Positions 8,405-17,259 of a stretch of DNA of 64,000 nt are shown piece after piece. The DNA is taken from assembly GCF_003627965.1 (NCBI RefSeq), contig NZ_RBWE01000001.1:725214-789213 (forward strand), in the 5' to 3' direction. The notes under the pieces were generated by a model. It had not been told where the DNA came from. It worked only from the letters and a program-made list of their open reading frames with translations, and did no database searches. This stretch comes from Desulfofundulus salinus. Its GTDB lineage: Bacteria; Bacillota; Desulfotomaculia; Desulfotomaculales; Desulfovirgulaceae. Made by a program: the position numbers and the translations under genes. Each line of letters starts with the position of its first letter. Within the stretch, counting starts at the first letter, position 1.

Positions 8405-10714
8405 TCATCCGTTTTCCGGCAATTCCAGCCCGCGTTCCTGGTCATATGCAAGGTGACAAAGGATGATCTTCTCCCGGGGGCTGTCCAGGATAGAAAATAA
8501 TTGGGGATGGCGGGAGTACCATTCTGCGGGTACCTTCATTTTACGCTCCCCCATGGCAGCCGGTATGGCAAGAAGTTCCTCCTGCCACAATTCAGCCGGG
8601 ATTACGTCTATTAACCGCTCCCGGGGTTGCCACAGGTTTACCAGGGGGGATGCGGCGTAGCGCACCTCCCGGGGTGAATAGCCGAACAGCGTACAGGCGC
8701 GGAATATTTCCTCCAGATTGGTGGGAATGTGTTTATTCCGCGCATATTCCTCTTCCAGGATGGCTTCCAGGTAGCCCGGAGTGACGGAAAGGGGTTGAGT
8801 GAGAGCCGGGTTAAAGCTATGGCTTTCTGGTTCATTTCTGCTGGAGGAAGAGTGAAGCACCAGTACCCCCGGCCCACGGCAGCCGTTGTTCTTGTCCTCA
8901 AGACATTGCGGGCCAGTGTCCCTGCGCCAGAGGGGATAACTGTGCCGTAACAACCTGGTGGGTCCGGCACTCCCCGTATGCACGACATCGCATTCCGGAG
9001 GTCCCGCTGGATCGATGTCCCCACCAATTATTAACAGCCAGGGGCCGGGTTGTCCTCCCAATAACAGCATTTCTCTTTCCAGCCTGTCCCGGTCCCCGTG
9101 GGTGAACAGGGAATGATAAAGAAAAACCGGGCATCCGGGCAGGGCCGGTTTGAGTTCGCGGGTGATTTGCCTTGCCTCCCGGGCGGACGGGGTATAAACC
9201 ACCTGCCTGAGACCCAGGCGGTAGTATTCCCGGATCAGCTCCGGCTGCCTGCCCTGGCAGCGGATCAACTCAAAGAGAGGCTTGTTGTGCCCGGCAACGT
9301 GATCTTCCACCACATAACCCGCATCCGCCAGGTATTTTTTAAATGCCGGAGCCAGTGCCGTTTCTAGAATTATATGGGGGATCTCCATTTTCCGCAGCAG
9401 GGCCAGGGCGTCCAGGGTATAATGAAAGGCCGGGCTCGACGGTTCCGGCAGCCCGTCCAGGACCACTACCGCTTTCATCAGGTTGCCCAGGATATAATCG
9501 GCCTGCCGTAAACCGTGGACGAGGGAGAAAACCAGATGGTCCAGGGTGGCTACCGTTACCGGGCAGGCAAAAATGCTTTCCCTGGAATTGGTGGCCGTAC
9601 CGTCAGGGCGGCCGTAATTGTTTTGCGGCAACCCCCAGAGGTAAGGGTCATTCCCGTAGTAGCTCGTAGCATGCACCAGGGCCACCTGTTCCGCGCCCCA
9701 GAAGCGGGTTAACTGGTGGCGGGTAAAGCCGGAGGCGATTTGTCCGGGGCAGATCCATACCAGTTTTTCCCGGCATCTTTCCCGGCCCAGGGACACGGCC
9801 CGGGCCAGGGCCAGCGTCATCCTTCCGGAGCCGGGGGGTGCCAGGAGCAGCAAAAACCCGCCACCGGCCGCCGTACCGGTTGCTTTAACCGTCGCAGCGG
9901 CAAAAGGCGGCCGGTTTAAGGCCGGGCGGTCGAAGGCTGACTCAAGGTGATAAGGTCCTGAACTCCTGTCCTGTGCATTAACCGCGTTTCTTAATAGCGA
10001 CCCGCAAACCGTTCCGCCGGTCAGGGCGGCCTGGTGAAAAGCCCGGCTGGCCTGGCTGTCACAATACTTTAAAAGGTTAATGGCAAAACAGTACAGGGCC
10101 TTGGTTCGCGCAGCATTGCCCCACAGGCTTACCCCTTGCTGAAGCCGGGTTACTTCCCCCTGCAGCCTTTCTCTTAAGCCGGTTTCGGCGATGTAAGCAG
10201 GAGGGCGGAAAACCGGCCGGGCGGAAAGGGGAAAGATATCCTTGAAGTAACGAGTATACAGGTCCTGGTAGCTTTGCAGGTAATCTTTTATCTGCTCAGT
10301 CAAGTAGTTTACCCGGGGAAGCAGTTCAAAGCTGTAATAAAGGTGGTCGAAAGGCTGGGTGTGGTGGGTAAGTACCAGTATCCTTACCAGAAGATTGTAC
10401 TCCGGCGGCAGATCCGTTTCCACCAGGGGCAGGCTGAAAAAGGTATGGGAAAGCTCCCGGCTCAGTTCCTCTTTGACCAGCCGTTCTTGAAATTCCCGGG
10501 TGGCCTTGCCGATATCGTGTAAAAACAGGGCGAAAAAAAGGATCTGGCAAAAATCTGTTAAAGGCAGATACTGCTCGTCAACCAACCTCTGCACTGCCGG
10601 GCGGTGTTCCCGCAGGTAACGGTACAAGACAATCAGGGCATCTTCCGTGTGGCCTGCGAGGGTTTGATATACATCCACGCCCGCACGCTTTTTGGCCAGG
10701 AGGGATACAGGCAT
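8405..10714 (-). CDS. Orphan Cas3-like HD protein with degenerate helicase domain
   Basis: A 769-residue protein. The N-terminal HD nuclease domain looks complete: AGHTEDAL (H22), LFLHDIGKA (H66, D67) and LVLTHHTQPF (H117, H118). A Cas3-type SF2 helicase layout follows in correct order and spacing, but key residues are replaced: Walker A is APPGSGRMT (residues 292-300, Lys to Arg), the DExH position reads VVVLDGLPE (417-424), motif III is ETALAP, and the QRxGRxxR region is PTRLLRHSYPLWRR. Motif Ic-like TVATLDHLVFSLV and FLYHSLFTHGDRDRLE are kept. ATG 10714 follows AAGGAG seven bases earlier. No CRISPR array or other cas gene is present in the window. HD nuclease activity may persist while ATP-driven translocation is doubtful. 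Confidence 0.8.
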   Translation of the reverse strand: MPVSLLAKKRAGVDVYQTLAGHTEDALIVLYRYLREHRPAVQRLVDEQYLPLTDFCQILFFALFLHDIGKATREFQERLVKEELSRELSHTFFSLPLVETDLPPEYNLLVRILVLTHHTQPFDHLYYSFELLPRVNYLTEQIKDYLQSYQDLYTRYFKDIFPLSARPVFRPPAYIAETGLRERLQGEVTRLQQGVSLWGNAARTKALYCFAINLLKYCDSQASRAFHQAALTGGTVCGSLLRNAVNAQDRSSGPYHLESAFDRPALNRPPFAAATVKATGTAAGGGFLLLLAPPGSGRMTLALARAVSLGRERCREKLVWICPGQIASGFTRHQLTRFWGAEQVALVHATSYYGNDPYLWGLPQNNYGRPDGTATNSRESIFACPVTVATLDHLVFSLVHGLRQADYILGNLMKAVVVLDGLPEPSSPAFHYTLDALALLRKMEIPHIILETALAPAFKKYLADAGYVVEDHVAGHNKPLFELIRCQGRQPELIREYYRLGLRQVVYTPSAREARQITRELKPALPGCPVFLYHSLFTHGDRDRLEREMLLLGGQPGPWLLIIGGDIDPAGPPECDVVHTGSAGPTRLLRHSYPLWRRDTGPQCLEDKNNGCRGPGVLVLHSSSSRNEPESHSFNPALTQPLSVTPGYLEAILEEEYARNKHIPTNLEEIFRACTLFGYSPREVRYAASPLVNLWQPRERLIDVIPAELWQEELLAIPAAMGERKMKVPAEWYSRHPQLFSILDSPREKIILCHLAYDQERGLELPENG

Positions 10715-10843
10715 GGTCGAACTCCTTAAGATCAAAATTTTTATTACATATTACTCCAGGGGATAAATGAAAACAAGGGTAATGTGCAGTCCAGGAAGGA
10801 ATTGAGGAACGAAAAACCGAAAAACTACATAATCAAAAGGGGA

Positions 10844-10969
10844 GAATTTCTACTACTGGAGTATCCCCATTTTTCACCTGTTCTGGCTTGCGAGGCTCAC
10901 CGGAGCGAGCGAGAGTCAAAGCAGGCTAAGTAGAAAAGTGGGGATAAGGTCAGATTTCCACTACTGAAG
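10844..10969. repeat. Imperfect inverted-repeat element flanked by short direct repeats
   Basis: TATCCCCATTTTTC (10862-10875) pairs with GAAAAGTGGGGATA (10933-10946), 13 of 14 positions, enclosing a GC-rich core containing GCTCACCGGAGC. Related ~17-base segments, GAATTTCTACTACTGGA at 10844 and GATTTCCACTACTGAAG at 10953, lie on the left arm and after the right arm. It lies between the Cas3-like gene and the HIT gene, which diverge. It could be a small non-autonomous element or a structured leader of the HIT gene. Copy number elsewhere in the genome would decide. Confidence 0.45.
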
Positions 10970-10985
10970 GGGAGGAGTCAAGACC

Positions 10986-11474
10986 TTGGAGCGGATCTGG
11001 GCACCGTGGCGAACGGTATACATCGGCAAGCATAAAGAAGAGGGATGTATTTTTTGTGAAAAATTACGGTCCACGGAAGACGAAGCCAATTACGTGCTCC
11101 TGCGGGGACAGGAGACCTTTGTTTTGCTCAATCTCTATCCCTATACCAACGGGCACCTGCTTATTGCTCCCAACAGGCACGTGGGGGAATTGACGGAACT
11201 TACGGAAGGTGAATTGCTGGAACTGGGCAAAATGACCCAGCAGGTGGTTTCCCTTTTGAGGGCGGCCTTTAACCCCGACGGCTTCAACATTGGGGTCAAC
11301 CTGGGCAGGATTGCCGGCGCCGGTGTGCCGGGCCACTTCCATATTCACGTGGTGCCCCGCTGGGCCGGAGACACCAACTTCATGCCCGTCCTGGGGGATG
11401 TGCGGGTTATTTCCGAAGCCCTGGACACGACCTACCGCAAGCTTAAAGAAGCTCTGGCCAGGGAAAGGGCCTAA
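10986..11474 (+). CDS. HIT-family hydrolase / AP4A phosphorylase-like protein
   Basis: A 162-residue HIT protein. The N-terminal MERIWAPWRTVYI and CIFCEK match the Ap4A phosphorylase-like branch with a zinc-type CxxC. NLYPYTNGHLLIAPNRH is the central fold, and the histidine triad HFHIHVVPRW supplies the nucleotidyl-transferring residues. Such enzymes cleave dinucleoside polyphosphates or related nucleotides in the cytoplasm. The start is TTG 10986 with a strong GGGGAGGAG ten bases upstream. The gene appears monocistronic, between two inverted-repeat structures. Confidence 0.9.
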   Translation: MERIWAPWRTVYIGKHKEEGCIFCEKLRSTEDEANYVLLRGQETFVLLNLYPYTNGHLLIAPNRHVGELTELTEGELLELGKMTQQVVSLLRAAFNPDGFNIGVNLGRIAGAGVPGHFHIHVVPRWAGDTNFMPVLGDVRVISEALDTTYRKLKEALARERA

Positions 11475-11499
11475 ACGCATAAAACGGTCGGAAACGACA

Positions 11500-11557
11500 G
11501 TGCGCTGGTCCCGGGGAGGCTCAGGTGCAGCACTGCAGTGAGCGGGAACCAGCGCAC
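11500..11557. terminator. Long hairpin after the HIT gene (possible terminator)
   Basis: GTGCGCTGGTCCCG (11500-11513) pairs with CGGGAACCAGCGCAC (11543-11557) with one bulged base; the loop itself contains the palindrome CACTGCAGTG. It lies between the convergent HIT and hydroxyacid-oxidase genes, so a bidirectional terminator is likely, but no T tract follows. It could instead be a copy of a dispersed palindromic repeat. Confidence 0.5.
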
Positions 11558-11612
11558 ACTCTTATAAATGTTCAGTTTGCCCGCTTCAGGCACGGCGTTT
11601 TCCAGAGCGACA

Positions 11613-12647
11613 TTAGCACTCCATTCCCGGATAGGGACGGAGCACTCTTTCGTCGATGTCGCTTAATGAGGCACATCCGGTGAGAATCATGGCCTGTTTC
11701 AGCTCACCGGTGAGTTTCTCCAGGACAAACTTTACCCCTTCGGCGCCGCCGCCAAAGGCTCCGATCACCAGGGGCCGGCCCACCAGCACCGCGTCAGCCC
11801 CCAGGGCCAGCAGTTTCAACACGTCAGCTCCCGAGCGAACGCCGCCGTCGGCCAGAATGGTCACCCGGCCTTTTACGGCCCGGGCAATGGCCGGTAATAC
11901 CTCAGCCGCCCCGGGAGTATGGTCCAGAATGCGCCCGCCATGGTTGGAGACCACAATGGCCGCCGCTCCCGCACCGGCCGCCAGTTCGGCTTCGTCCACG
12001 GTCATAATACCCTTGACGATAAAGGGCAGGCGGGTGGCACTGACCAGTTCCTTGAGTTCGTCAGCTGTCTTGGGTCCCACCGGTTGTCCGAACAGGGCCA
12101 TTGTCACAAGGCCCGCGCCGTCCACGTCCACGCCAACTGCCGGGGCACCGGCTTCTTCTGCCCGGCGTATGCGCTCAATGACGGCCTGTTGCTCCCGGGG
12201 TTTAATCACCGGGATACCGTGCCCTCCTTCTGCAGCGATGGCTTCCAGTCCGGAGGTGTAACATACCGGGTCGCCGCTGTCCCCCGACATGCCCAGGGTG
12301 CCGGCCTGGCGGGCCCCGGCCATGATCATGCCGATGAACTCCCGCTCGGTAAGGGCACCCCCCATGTTATAGGTAACTCCGGTCATGGGTGCAGCAAGAA
12401 TGGGGGTGGACAGTTCTTTGCCAAAAAGGGTCAGGCTGGTATCCGGATTTTTGGCCCCGTGAAGCGTGCGCAGATTTAAGCGGTAACGGGCCAGGGCTTC
12501 TATATTCGCCTTAAAGGATGCTCCCGTACCGGTTCCGCCCATGCCCGGGACTTCTCCGGCACAGGCACGGCCATCACAGCTCGGGCACACCCGGCAATAC
12601 CCTTTCAGTTTTTCCCGGGCCGCTTCCCGCAACTCTTTCCAGTTCAT
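11613..12647 (-). CDS. FMN-dependent alpha-hydroxy-acid dehydrogenase/oxidase family protein
   Basis: A 344-residue TIM-barrel flavoprotein. An unusual N-terminal Cys cluster (CRVCPSCDGRACAGEVPG, residues 18-35) precedes the barrel. STPILAAPMTG, VKGIMTVDEA, SNHGGRILDHTPG (catalytic His and FMN contacts), DGGVRSGADVLKLLALGADAV and VGRPL are the expected FMN and phosphate motifs. Family members oxidise lactate, glycolate or related 2-hydroxyacids, or act like isopentenyl diphosphate isomerase type 2. The Cys cluster suggests an iron-sulfur or zinc site found in anaerobe versions. The gene stands alone, 76 bases downstream of glgP on the same strand. The true substrate is unknown. Confidence 0.85.
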   Translation of the reverse strand: MNWKELREAAREKLKGYCRVCPSCDGRACAGEVPGMGGTGTGASFKANIEALARYRLNLRTLHGAKNPDTSLTLFGKELSTPILAAPMTGVTYNMGGALTEREFIGMIMAGARQAGTLGMSGDSGDPVCYTSGLEAIAAEGGHGIPVIKPREQQAVIERIRRAEEAGAPAVGVDVDGAGLVTMALFGQPVGPKTADELKELVSATRLPFIVKGIMTVDEAELAAGAGAAAIVVSNHGGRILDHTPGAAEVLPAIARAVKGRVTILADGGVRSGADVLKLLALGADAVLVGRPLVIGAFGGGAEGVKFVLEKLTGELKQAMILTGCASLSDIDERVLRPYPGMEC

Positions 12648-12723
12648 AACAGCAATACCTCCTGTCTTCTAGTGATCAGACCATATTATAAATTTCACCT
12701 TTCTTTTGCATTTTCCTGCTTTT

Positions 12724-15327
12724 TTAAAAATGCGGGGCCCAGGTAACCAGGGGCAACTCAAAGATGTGGGCAAAATCGCCGTTAACCGGGCGGACCCTGA
12801 CGGTGTAGCCCACGGTTCCCTGGGGCAGGATGAGATTGCCCTTGTAAAGGTATGTCCCTTCGGGTGTTTGTCCTGTCATGGTCATGGGTATGTTTTTTAT
12901 GTTACGTAAGTGTCCATTGGAATTTAATAAACAAAAAGCGCCGGGCATGTGTTCAAAGCTATAAAAACAGTGGTTGTCCACCGTACCGTAGACTATCTCC
13001 ACGGTAACGTCTTCCGGTGAAAGGGAGCCCAGCTGCACCACGGCTTCGATGGGCAGCGGTTCCCCTACCCCCATGGCCTGGGTGTCCCCGGCCTTCACGG
13101 ACGTAATGGTCACCTGGGGCCAGTTTTCCTTGAGCCTTTCTTTAAAGGCGGCTAAATGCCGTGCAGGTTCGTAGTTATTGCGGCTTAAGTGCAGGTTCCG
13201 CTGCATGGCCGGCACATAAAACTGCTGGCAGTATTCTTTAACCATCCGTTCTGTATTAAAAAAGGGCGGTATGGTTTGCAGGGATCGTTTCATCAGCTCG
13301 ATCCAGGCCCGGGGTATTCCCTTTTGATCCCTGTCATAATACATGGGAATAATGGTTTCCTCCAGCAGGGCAAAGAGGGAGTAGGCATCATCCCGGTCCT
13401 GGGTTTCTTCATCGTGGTATTCCCTGGTTTCTCCCACGGCAAAACCGTTTTCCCCATCGTAGGCTTCGGGCCACCAGCCGTCAAGGATGCTGCAATGAAT
13501 TACCCCGTTTACGGCGGCCTTTTGGCCGCTGGTGCCGCTGGCCTCCAGGGGGCGGCGGGGAGTGTTCAGCCACACATCCACTCCCTGCAGCAGGGACCGG
13601 GCCAGGGCGATGTCGTAGTCTTCCAGAAGGACCACCCGTCCTTTAAAGGGTTCCTGGTTGGTCAGTTCGTAAATTTGTTTGATCAGCTCCTGCCCCAGGC
13701 GATCTGCGGGATGAGCCTTCCCGGCAAAGATGATCTGGATCGGGCGCACCGGATCGCTTACCAGCCGGGCCAGGCGCTCCTTGTCCCGCAGGAGCAGGTT
13801 GGCCCTTTTATAGGTGGCAAAACGGCGGGCAAAGCCAATGGTCAGTATTCTGGGGTCCAGGTATTGCTCCACTTCCCGGATACGCAGCGCCGGTTCCTGG
13901 TTGCGCAGGCGCTGACCGCGCAGGTTGTCCCGGGCGATGCGGATCATTTTTTCTTTTAACCGGCAGTGTACCTCCCACAGTTCTTCAGCCGGGATGGCCG
14001 AAACTTGTTCCCAGGCTTGCTGGTTGCAGCAGTTCTGCCGCCAGTCGGCTTCCAGGTAACGGTCGAACAGTTCCTGCAATTCCGGGGCGAGCCAGCTACC
14101 GAGGTGCACCCCGTTGGTGATGGAGGAAATAGGAATTTCCTCCATGGGTATACCGGGATAGAAGCGGCGGAACATTTGCCTGGTTACCTGGCCGTGCAGC
14201 TTGCTTACCCCGTTGCAGTAGCTGGAAAGACGCAGGGCCAGGAGGGTCATATTGAATACCTTTTGCTCCTCATCCCAGCCCAGGGCTAAAAAGGTATCGG
14301 GCCCCATGTTCAACTGGTCGTACAGGTGATTGAAGTACTTGTCAATCATCTCGGCGCTGAAAACATCGTGTCCGGCCGGAACGGGGGTGTGGGTGGTAAA
14401 CAGGGTGCCCGCACGCACCGCCTCCACGGCGGCATTTACCGGTACTCCGGCCTGAACCAGCTCACGGATCCTTTCAATAAGCAGGAAGGCGGCGTGGCCT
14501 TCGTTGATATGCCAGGCCAGGGGGTGAATGTTCAAGGCGCGCAGTACCCGCACGCCGCCAATGCCCAGCAGGATTTCCTGGCAAATACGTGTTTCCCGGT
14601 CGCCACCGTAGAGCTGGCCGGTTAAAGCCCTGTCGGCCATGTTATTACGGGTCACATCAGCGTCCAGGAGATAAACGTGTACCCGGCCCACCTGCATCTG
14701 CCATATTTTCAGGTATACGGTCCGGCCGGGTAGTTCCACGGGAACATACAGCGTGCTGCCATCGGGATGGGTTACAGGGGTGATGGGCATCTGGTAAAAA
14801 TTTAAGCTGGGATAATGGGCTTCCTGCCAGCCCTCCCGGTTAATGCGCTGGGTGAAGTAACCATTTTTATATAACAGGCCCACACCTACAAAGGGCAGGC
14901 CCAGGTCGCTGGCCGACTTGCAGTGATCCCCGGCCAGCAATCCCAGCCCGCCGGAATAGGTGGGGTGGGATTCATGGACGCCAAACTCGGCGGAAAAGTA
15001 GGCGATAACGTGGTTAGTGTGCTCGGGGTATTGACGATTAAACCAGGTTTGAGCAGTCATGTACTGGTTCAGGTCTTCCATTACCTGGTTGTAGAGCAAA
15101 AGGAAAGATTCGCTTTTCGCTACCTTTTCCAGCTGCTCCTGGCTGACGTTGAGCAGGAAACAGACGGGGTTGTGTTTTACTTCCTCCCAAAGGGAACTGT
15201 TGATGCGCCGGAAAAGTTCCTGTGCCTGGGGGTTCCAGCTGAACCAAAGGTTCCGGGCCAGCTCACCCAGGCGGGAGATCTTATCTGGCAGTTTGGGTGC
15301 TACAGTAACCGTACGGATAAAGTACAT
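12724..15327 (-). CDS. glgP: Alpha-glucan (glycogen/maltodextrin) phosphorylase
   Basis: An 867-residue enzyme of the alpha-glucan phosphorylase family (GT35 with the N-terminal DUF3417 helix bundle, LGELARNLWFSWNPQAQELF). Motifs include YFSAEFGVHESHPTYSGGLG, LAWHINEGHAAFLLIERIRE, TTHTPVPAGHDVF, and the PLP-region equivalent RRPLEASGTSGQKAAVNG with the conserved Lys. It cleaves alpha-1,4-glucans with phosphate, giving glucose-1-phosphate in the cytosol. The C-terminal ~140 residues form a beta-rich extension. An ATG start with GGAGG upstream supports 15327. Its expression may follow spore or storage metabolism, but nothing in the sequence shows this. Confidence 0.93.
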   Translation of the reverse strand: MYFIRTVTVAPKLPDKISRLGELARNLWFSWNPQAQELFRRINSSLWEEVKHNPVCFLLNVSQEQLEKVAKSESFLLLYNQVMEDLNQYMTAQTWFNRQYPEHTNHVIAYFSAEFGVHESHPTYSGGLGLLAGDHCKSASDLGLPFVGVGLLYKNGYFTQRINREGWQEAHYPSLNFYQMPITPVTHPDGSTLYVPVELPGRTVYLKIWQMQVGRVHVYLLDADVTRNNMADRALTGQLYGGDRETRICQEILLGIGGVRVLRALNIHPLAWHINEGHAAFLLIERIRELVQAGVPVNAAVEAVRAGTLFTTHTPVPAGHDVFSAEMIDKYFNHLYDQLNMGPDTFLALGWDEEQKVFNMTLLALRLSSYCNGVSKLHGQVTRQMFRRFYPGIPMEEIPISSITNGVHLGSWLAPELQELFDRYLEADWRQNCCNQQAWEQVSAIPAEELWEVHCRLKEKMIRIARDNLRGQRLRNQEPALRIREVEQYLDPRILTIGFARRFATYKRANLLLRDKERLARLVSDPVRPIQIIFAGKAHPADRLGQELIKQIYELTNQEPFKGRVVLLEDYDIALARSLLQGVDVWLNTPRRPLEASGTSGQKAAVNGVIHCSILDGWWPEAYDGENGFAVGETREYHDEETQDRDDAYSLFALLEETIIPMYYDRDQKGIPRAWIELMKRSLQTIPPFFNTERMVKEYCQQFYVPAMQRNLHLSRNNYEPARHLAAFKERLKENWPQVTITSVKAGDTQAMGVGEPLPIEAVVQLGSLSPEDVTVEIVYGTVDNHCFYSFEHMPGAFCLLNSNGHLRNIKNIPMTMTGQTPEGTYLYKGNLILPQGTVGYTVRVRPVNGDFAHIFELPLVTWAPHF

Positions 15328-15560
15328 ATTCCGTTACCTCCTAAATTTGTGGGGCCGACCTGTTATGTTTTTAGGCCCCGGTGAGGTATAGGTATTTTAT
15401 TTTCGTGTAAAGTATTGTATTCCTCATGAGCGGTAAATTTCCTTTTCTCTGGTAAAATTTAATTAAAACAGCCTGTTGCACCCTCGGTGTTTCGGGGCAG
15501 GATTTTAACGATGCTATAGCTAATATAAAGCTGGGAATTACATGCCAAGGAGTTGCTACC
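15328..15560. promoter_or_regulatory. Divergent glgP / thrC control region
   Basis: A short hairpin, GGGGCC (15350-15355) with GGCCCC (15373-15378), sits in the likely 5-prime leader of glgP just before its RBS. The thrC side is AT-rich with TAATATAAAG near 15519-15530 as a possible -10 area. No T-box motif was found upstream of thrC. Confidence 0.3.
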
Positions 15561-17057
15561 ATGTTATACCAGAGTACCAGGGGAAATAGCCAGCCGGTGA
15601 GTGCCGCCGGAGCCATCAAGCTGGGTATTGCTCCCGACGGGGGGCTGTTTGTGCCCGACCGCCCGGTCTTTGTGACCGCCGGCGAGCTGGCCTTGATGGC
15701 TGGAATGACTTACCAGGAACGGGCGGCAAGCATACTGCAATTGTTTCTGACTGACTTCACCTCCGGTGAAATCAGGGAATGTGTACAGGGAGCCTACGAC
15801 CGGGAAAAGTTTGACGTGCCGGAAGTTGCCCCGCTGCAAAAACTGGATGAACACCTGTACGTGCTCGAGCTGTGGCACGGCCCCACCTGCGCCTTCAAGG
15901 ATATGGCCCTGCAAATACTGCCCCGGTTTTTGCCCCGGGCGGTGAAAAAGACGGGGGAAGATAGGGAAATTGCCATCCTGGTGGCCACCTCCGGCGATAC
16001 GGGTAAGGCCGCCCTGGAAGGTTTCCGGGATGTGCCCGGTACCCGTATCATTGTCTTTTTTCCGGCCCGGGGGGTCAGTGAAGTACAGCGCCTGCAGATG
16101 ATCACCCAGGAGGGCCGCAATGTCCACGTGGTGGCGGTGGAGGGCAACTTTGACCAGACCCAGAGCGGGGTGAAGGCAATTTTCACCGACCCTGCGGTAA
16201 ATGCGGCCATTGACCGCCGGGGCTACCGCTTTTCTTCAGCCAATTCCATTAACTGGGGGCGACTGGTGCCCCAAATTGTTTATTATTTTTCAGCCTATGC
16301 GGATCTGCTGGCCAAAGGGGAGATTGCTTCCGGTGAAACCGTGAACTTCGTGGTGCCTACAGGTAACTTCGGCAATATCCTGGCCGCCTTTTATGCCCGG
16401 CAGATGGGACTGCCGGTCAAACGGCTTATCTGTGCGGCCAACCGCAACAATGTGTTGACGGACTTTATCCGCACGGGCACCTACGACCGCACCAGGGAAT
16501 TTTATCGCACCATCTCCCCTTCCATGGATATCCTCATTTCCAGCAACCTGGAGCGATTGCTTTATGAGGTTACCGGTGGCGATGCCGCGAGGGTGCGGGA
16601 GTGGATGGGGGCGCTGCAAACTGCAGGGCGCTACCAGGTGGACGGCGAAACGCTGGAAAAGATCCAGGCCGTTTTCTGGTCCGATTTTGCCGGTGACCCG
16701 GCCACCATGGAGACCATCCGCAATACTTACCGGCAGTATGGTTACCTGATGGACACCCATACCGCCGTGGGCAAGTATGTTTATGACCGCTATGTCGAGG
16801 CTACCGGGGATACCGGTAAAACTGTGATTGCCTCCACGGCCAGTCCCTTTAAGTTCAATCAAAGCGTGGCCACGGCCATCCTGGGGGAAGAGGCGGTACG
16901 GGGAAAAGGGGAATTCGAGTTGCTCGAGATCCTGTCCCGGGCCACCGGGCTGCCCATACCCAAAGGGTTAAAGGACCTGGATAAAAAACCGGTGCGCCAT
17001 ACTTTGACCGTGGCACCGGAGGAAATGAAACGGGTGGTGCAGGAGCTTTTAACCTAG
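15561..17057 (+). CDS. thrC: Threonine synthase
   Basis: A 498-residue fold-type II PLP enzyme. The N-terminus MLYQSTRGN and APDGGLFVPD are typical of the long threonine synthase class. GPTCAFKDMALQ carries the PLP-binding Lys, LVATSGDTGKAALEGF the Ser/Thr-Gly phosphate loop, and FVVPTGNFGNILAAFYARQMGLP the C-terminal phosphate-binding region. It converts O-phosphohomoserine to threonine and phosphate. The length matches the ~460-500 residue class. The gene is monocistronic, divergent from glgP; AAGGAG lies ten bases before the ATG. Confidence 0.95.
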   Translation: MLYQSTRGNSQPVSAAGAIKLGIAPDGGLFVPDRPVFVTAGELALMAGMTYQERAASILQLFLTDFTSGEIRECVQGAYDREKFDVPEVAPLQKLDEHLYVLELWHGPTCAFKDMALQILPRFLPRAVKKTGEDREIAILVATSGDTGKAALEGFRDVPGTRIIVFFPARGVSEVQRLQMITQEGRNVHVVAVEGNFDQTQSGVKAIFTDPAVNAAIDRRGYRFSSANSINWGRLVPQIVYYFSAYADLLAKGEIASGETVNFVVPTGNFGNILAAFYARQMGLPVKRLICAANRNNVLTDFIRTGTYDRTREFYRTISPSMDILISSNLERLLYEVTGGDAARVREWMGALQTAGRYQVDGETLEKIQAVFWSDFAGDPATMETIRNTYRQYGYLMDTHTAVGKYVYDRYVEATGDTGKTVIASTASPFKFNQSVATAILGEEAVRGKGEFELLEILSRATGLPIPKGLKDLDKKPVRHTLTVAPEEMKRVVQELLT

Positions 17058-17094
17058 CGCAACGCGAATATTCAGTGAACCCTGTTGGTTACAG

Positions 17095-17207
17095 CCCAGC
17101 ACTCATTAAAACGTGACTCCGCTCCTGGTGTTTCAAGTTTAATTGATACATCCGGTTTTAGGAAGACCTGGTATCCCAGTGAGTGCTGGGTCCCTGCTCA
17201 CCCAGCA
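17095..17207 (+). promoter_or_regulatory. Candidate structured leader with mutually exclusive hairpins
   Basis: CCCAGCACTCA (17095-17105) is perfectly complementary to TGAGTGCTGGG (17180-17190). The second segment overlaps TGCTGGGT (17184-17191), which is perfectly complementary to ACCCAGCA (17200-17207). The two pairings cannot coexist, the logic of an attenuator or riboswitch. It lies 53 bases upstream of the HD-GYP gene start and its GGGGGAGG. There is no T tract after the short hairpin, so control might act on translation or mRNA stability. It matches no riboswitch class recognised here. Confidence 0.45.
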
Positions 17208-17259
17208 TAGTTGCATTGAATGGCCACTGATGTCAGTAACTCAGGGGGAGGAACCTGGC

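Noticed and set aside
10844..10860. AATTTCTACTACT resembles part of a Cas12a-type direct repeat beside the Cas3-like gene
   Set aside because: The matching GTAGAT stem half is absent and only two imperfect copies exist, with no spacers; this is not an array.
15400..15560. Possible T-box leader upstream of thrC
   Set aside because: No T-box core sequence or terminator/antiterminator pair was found.
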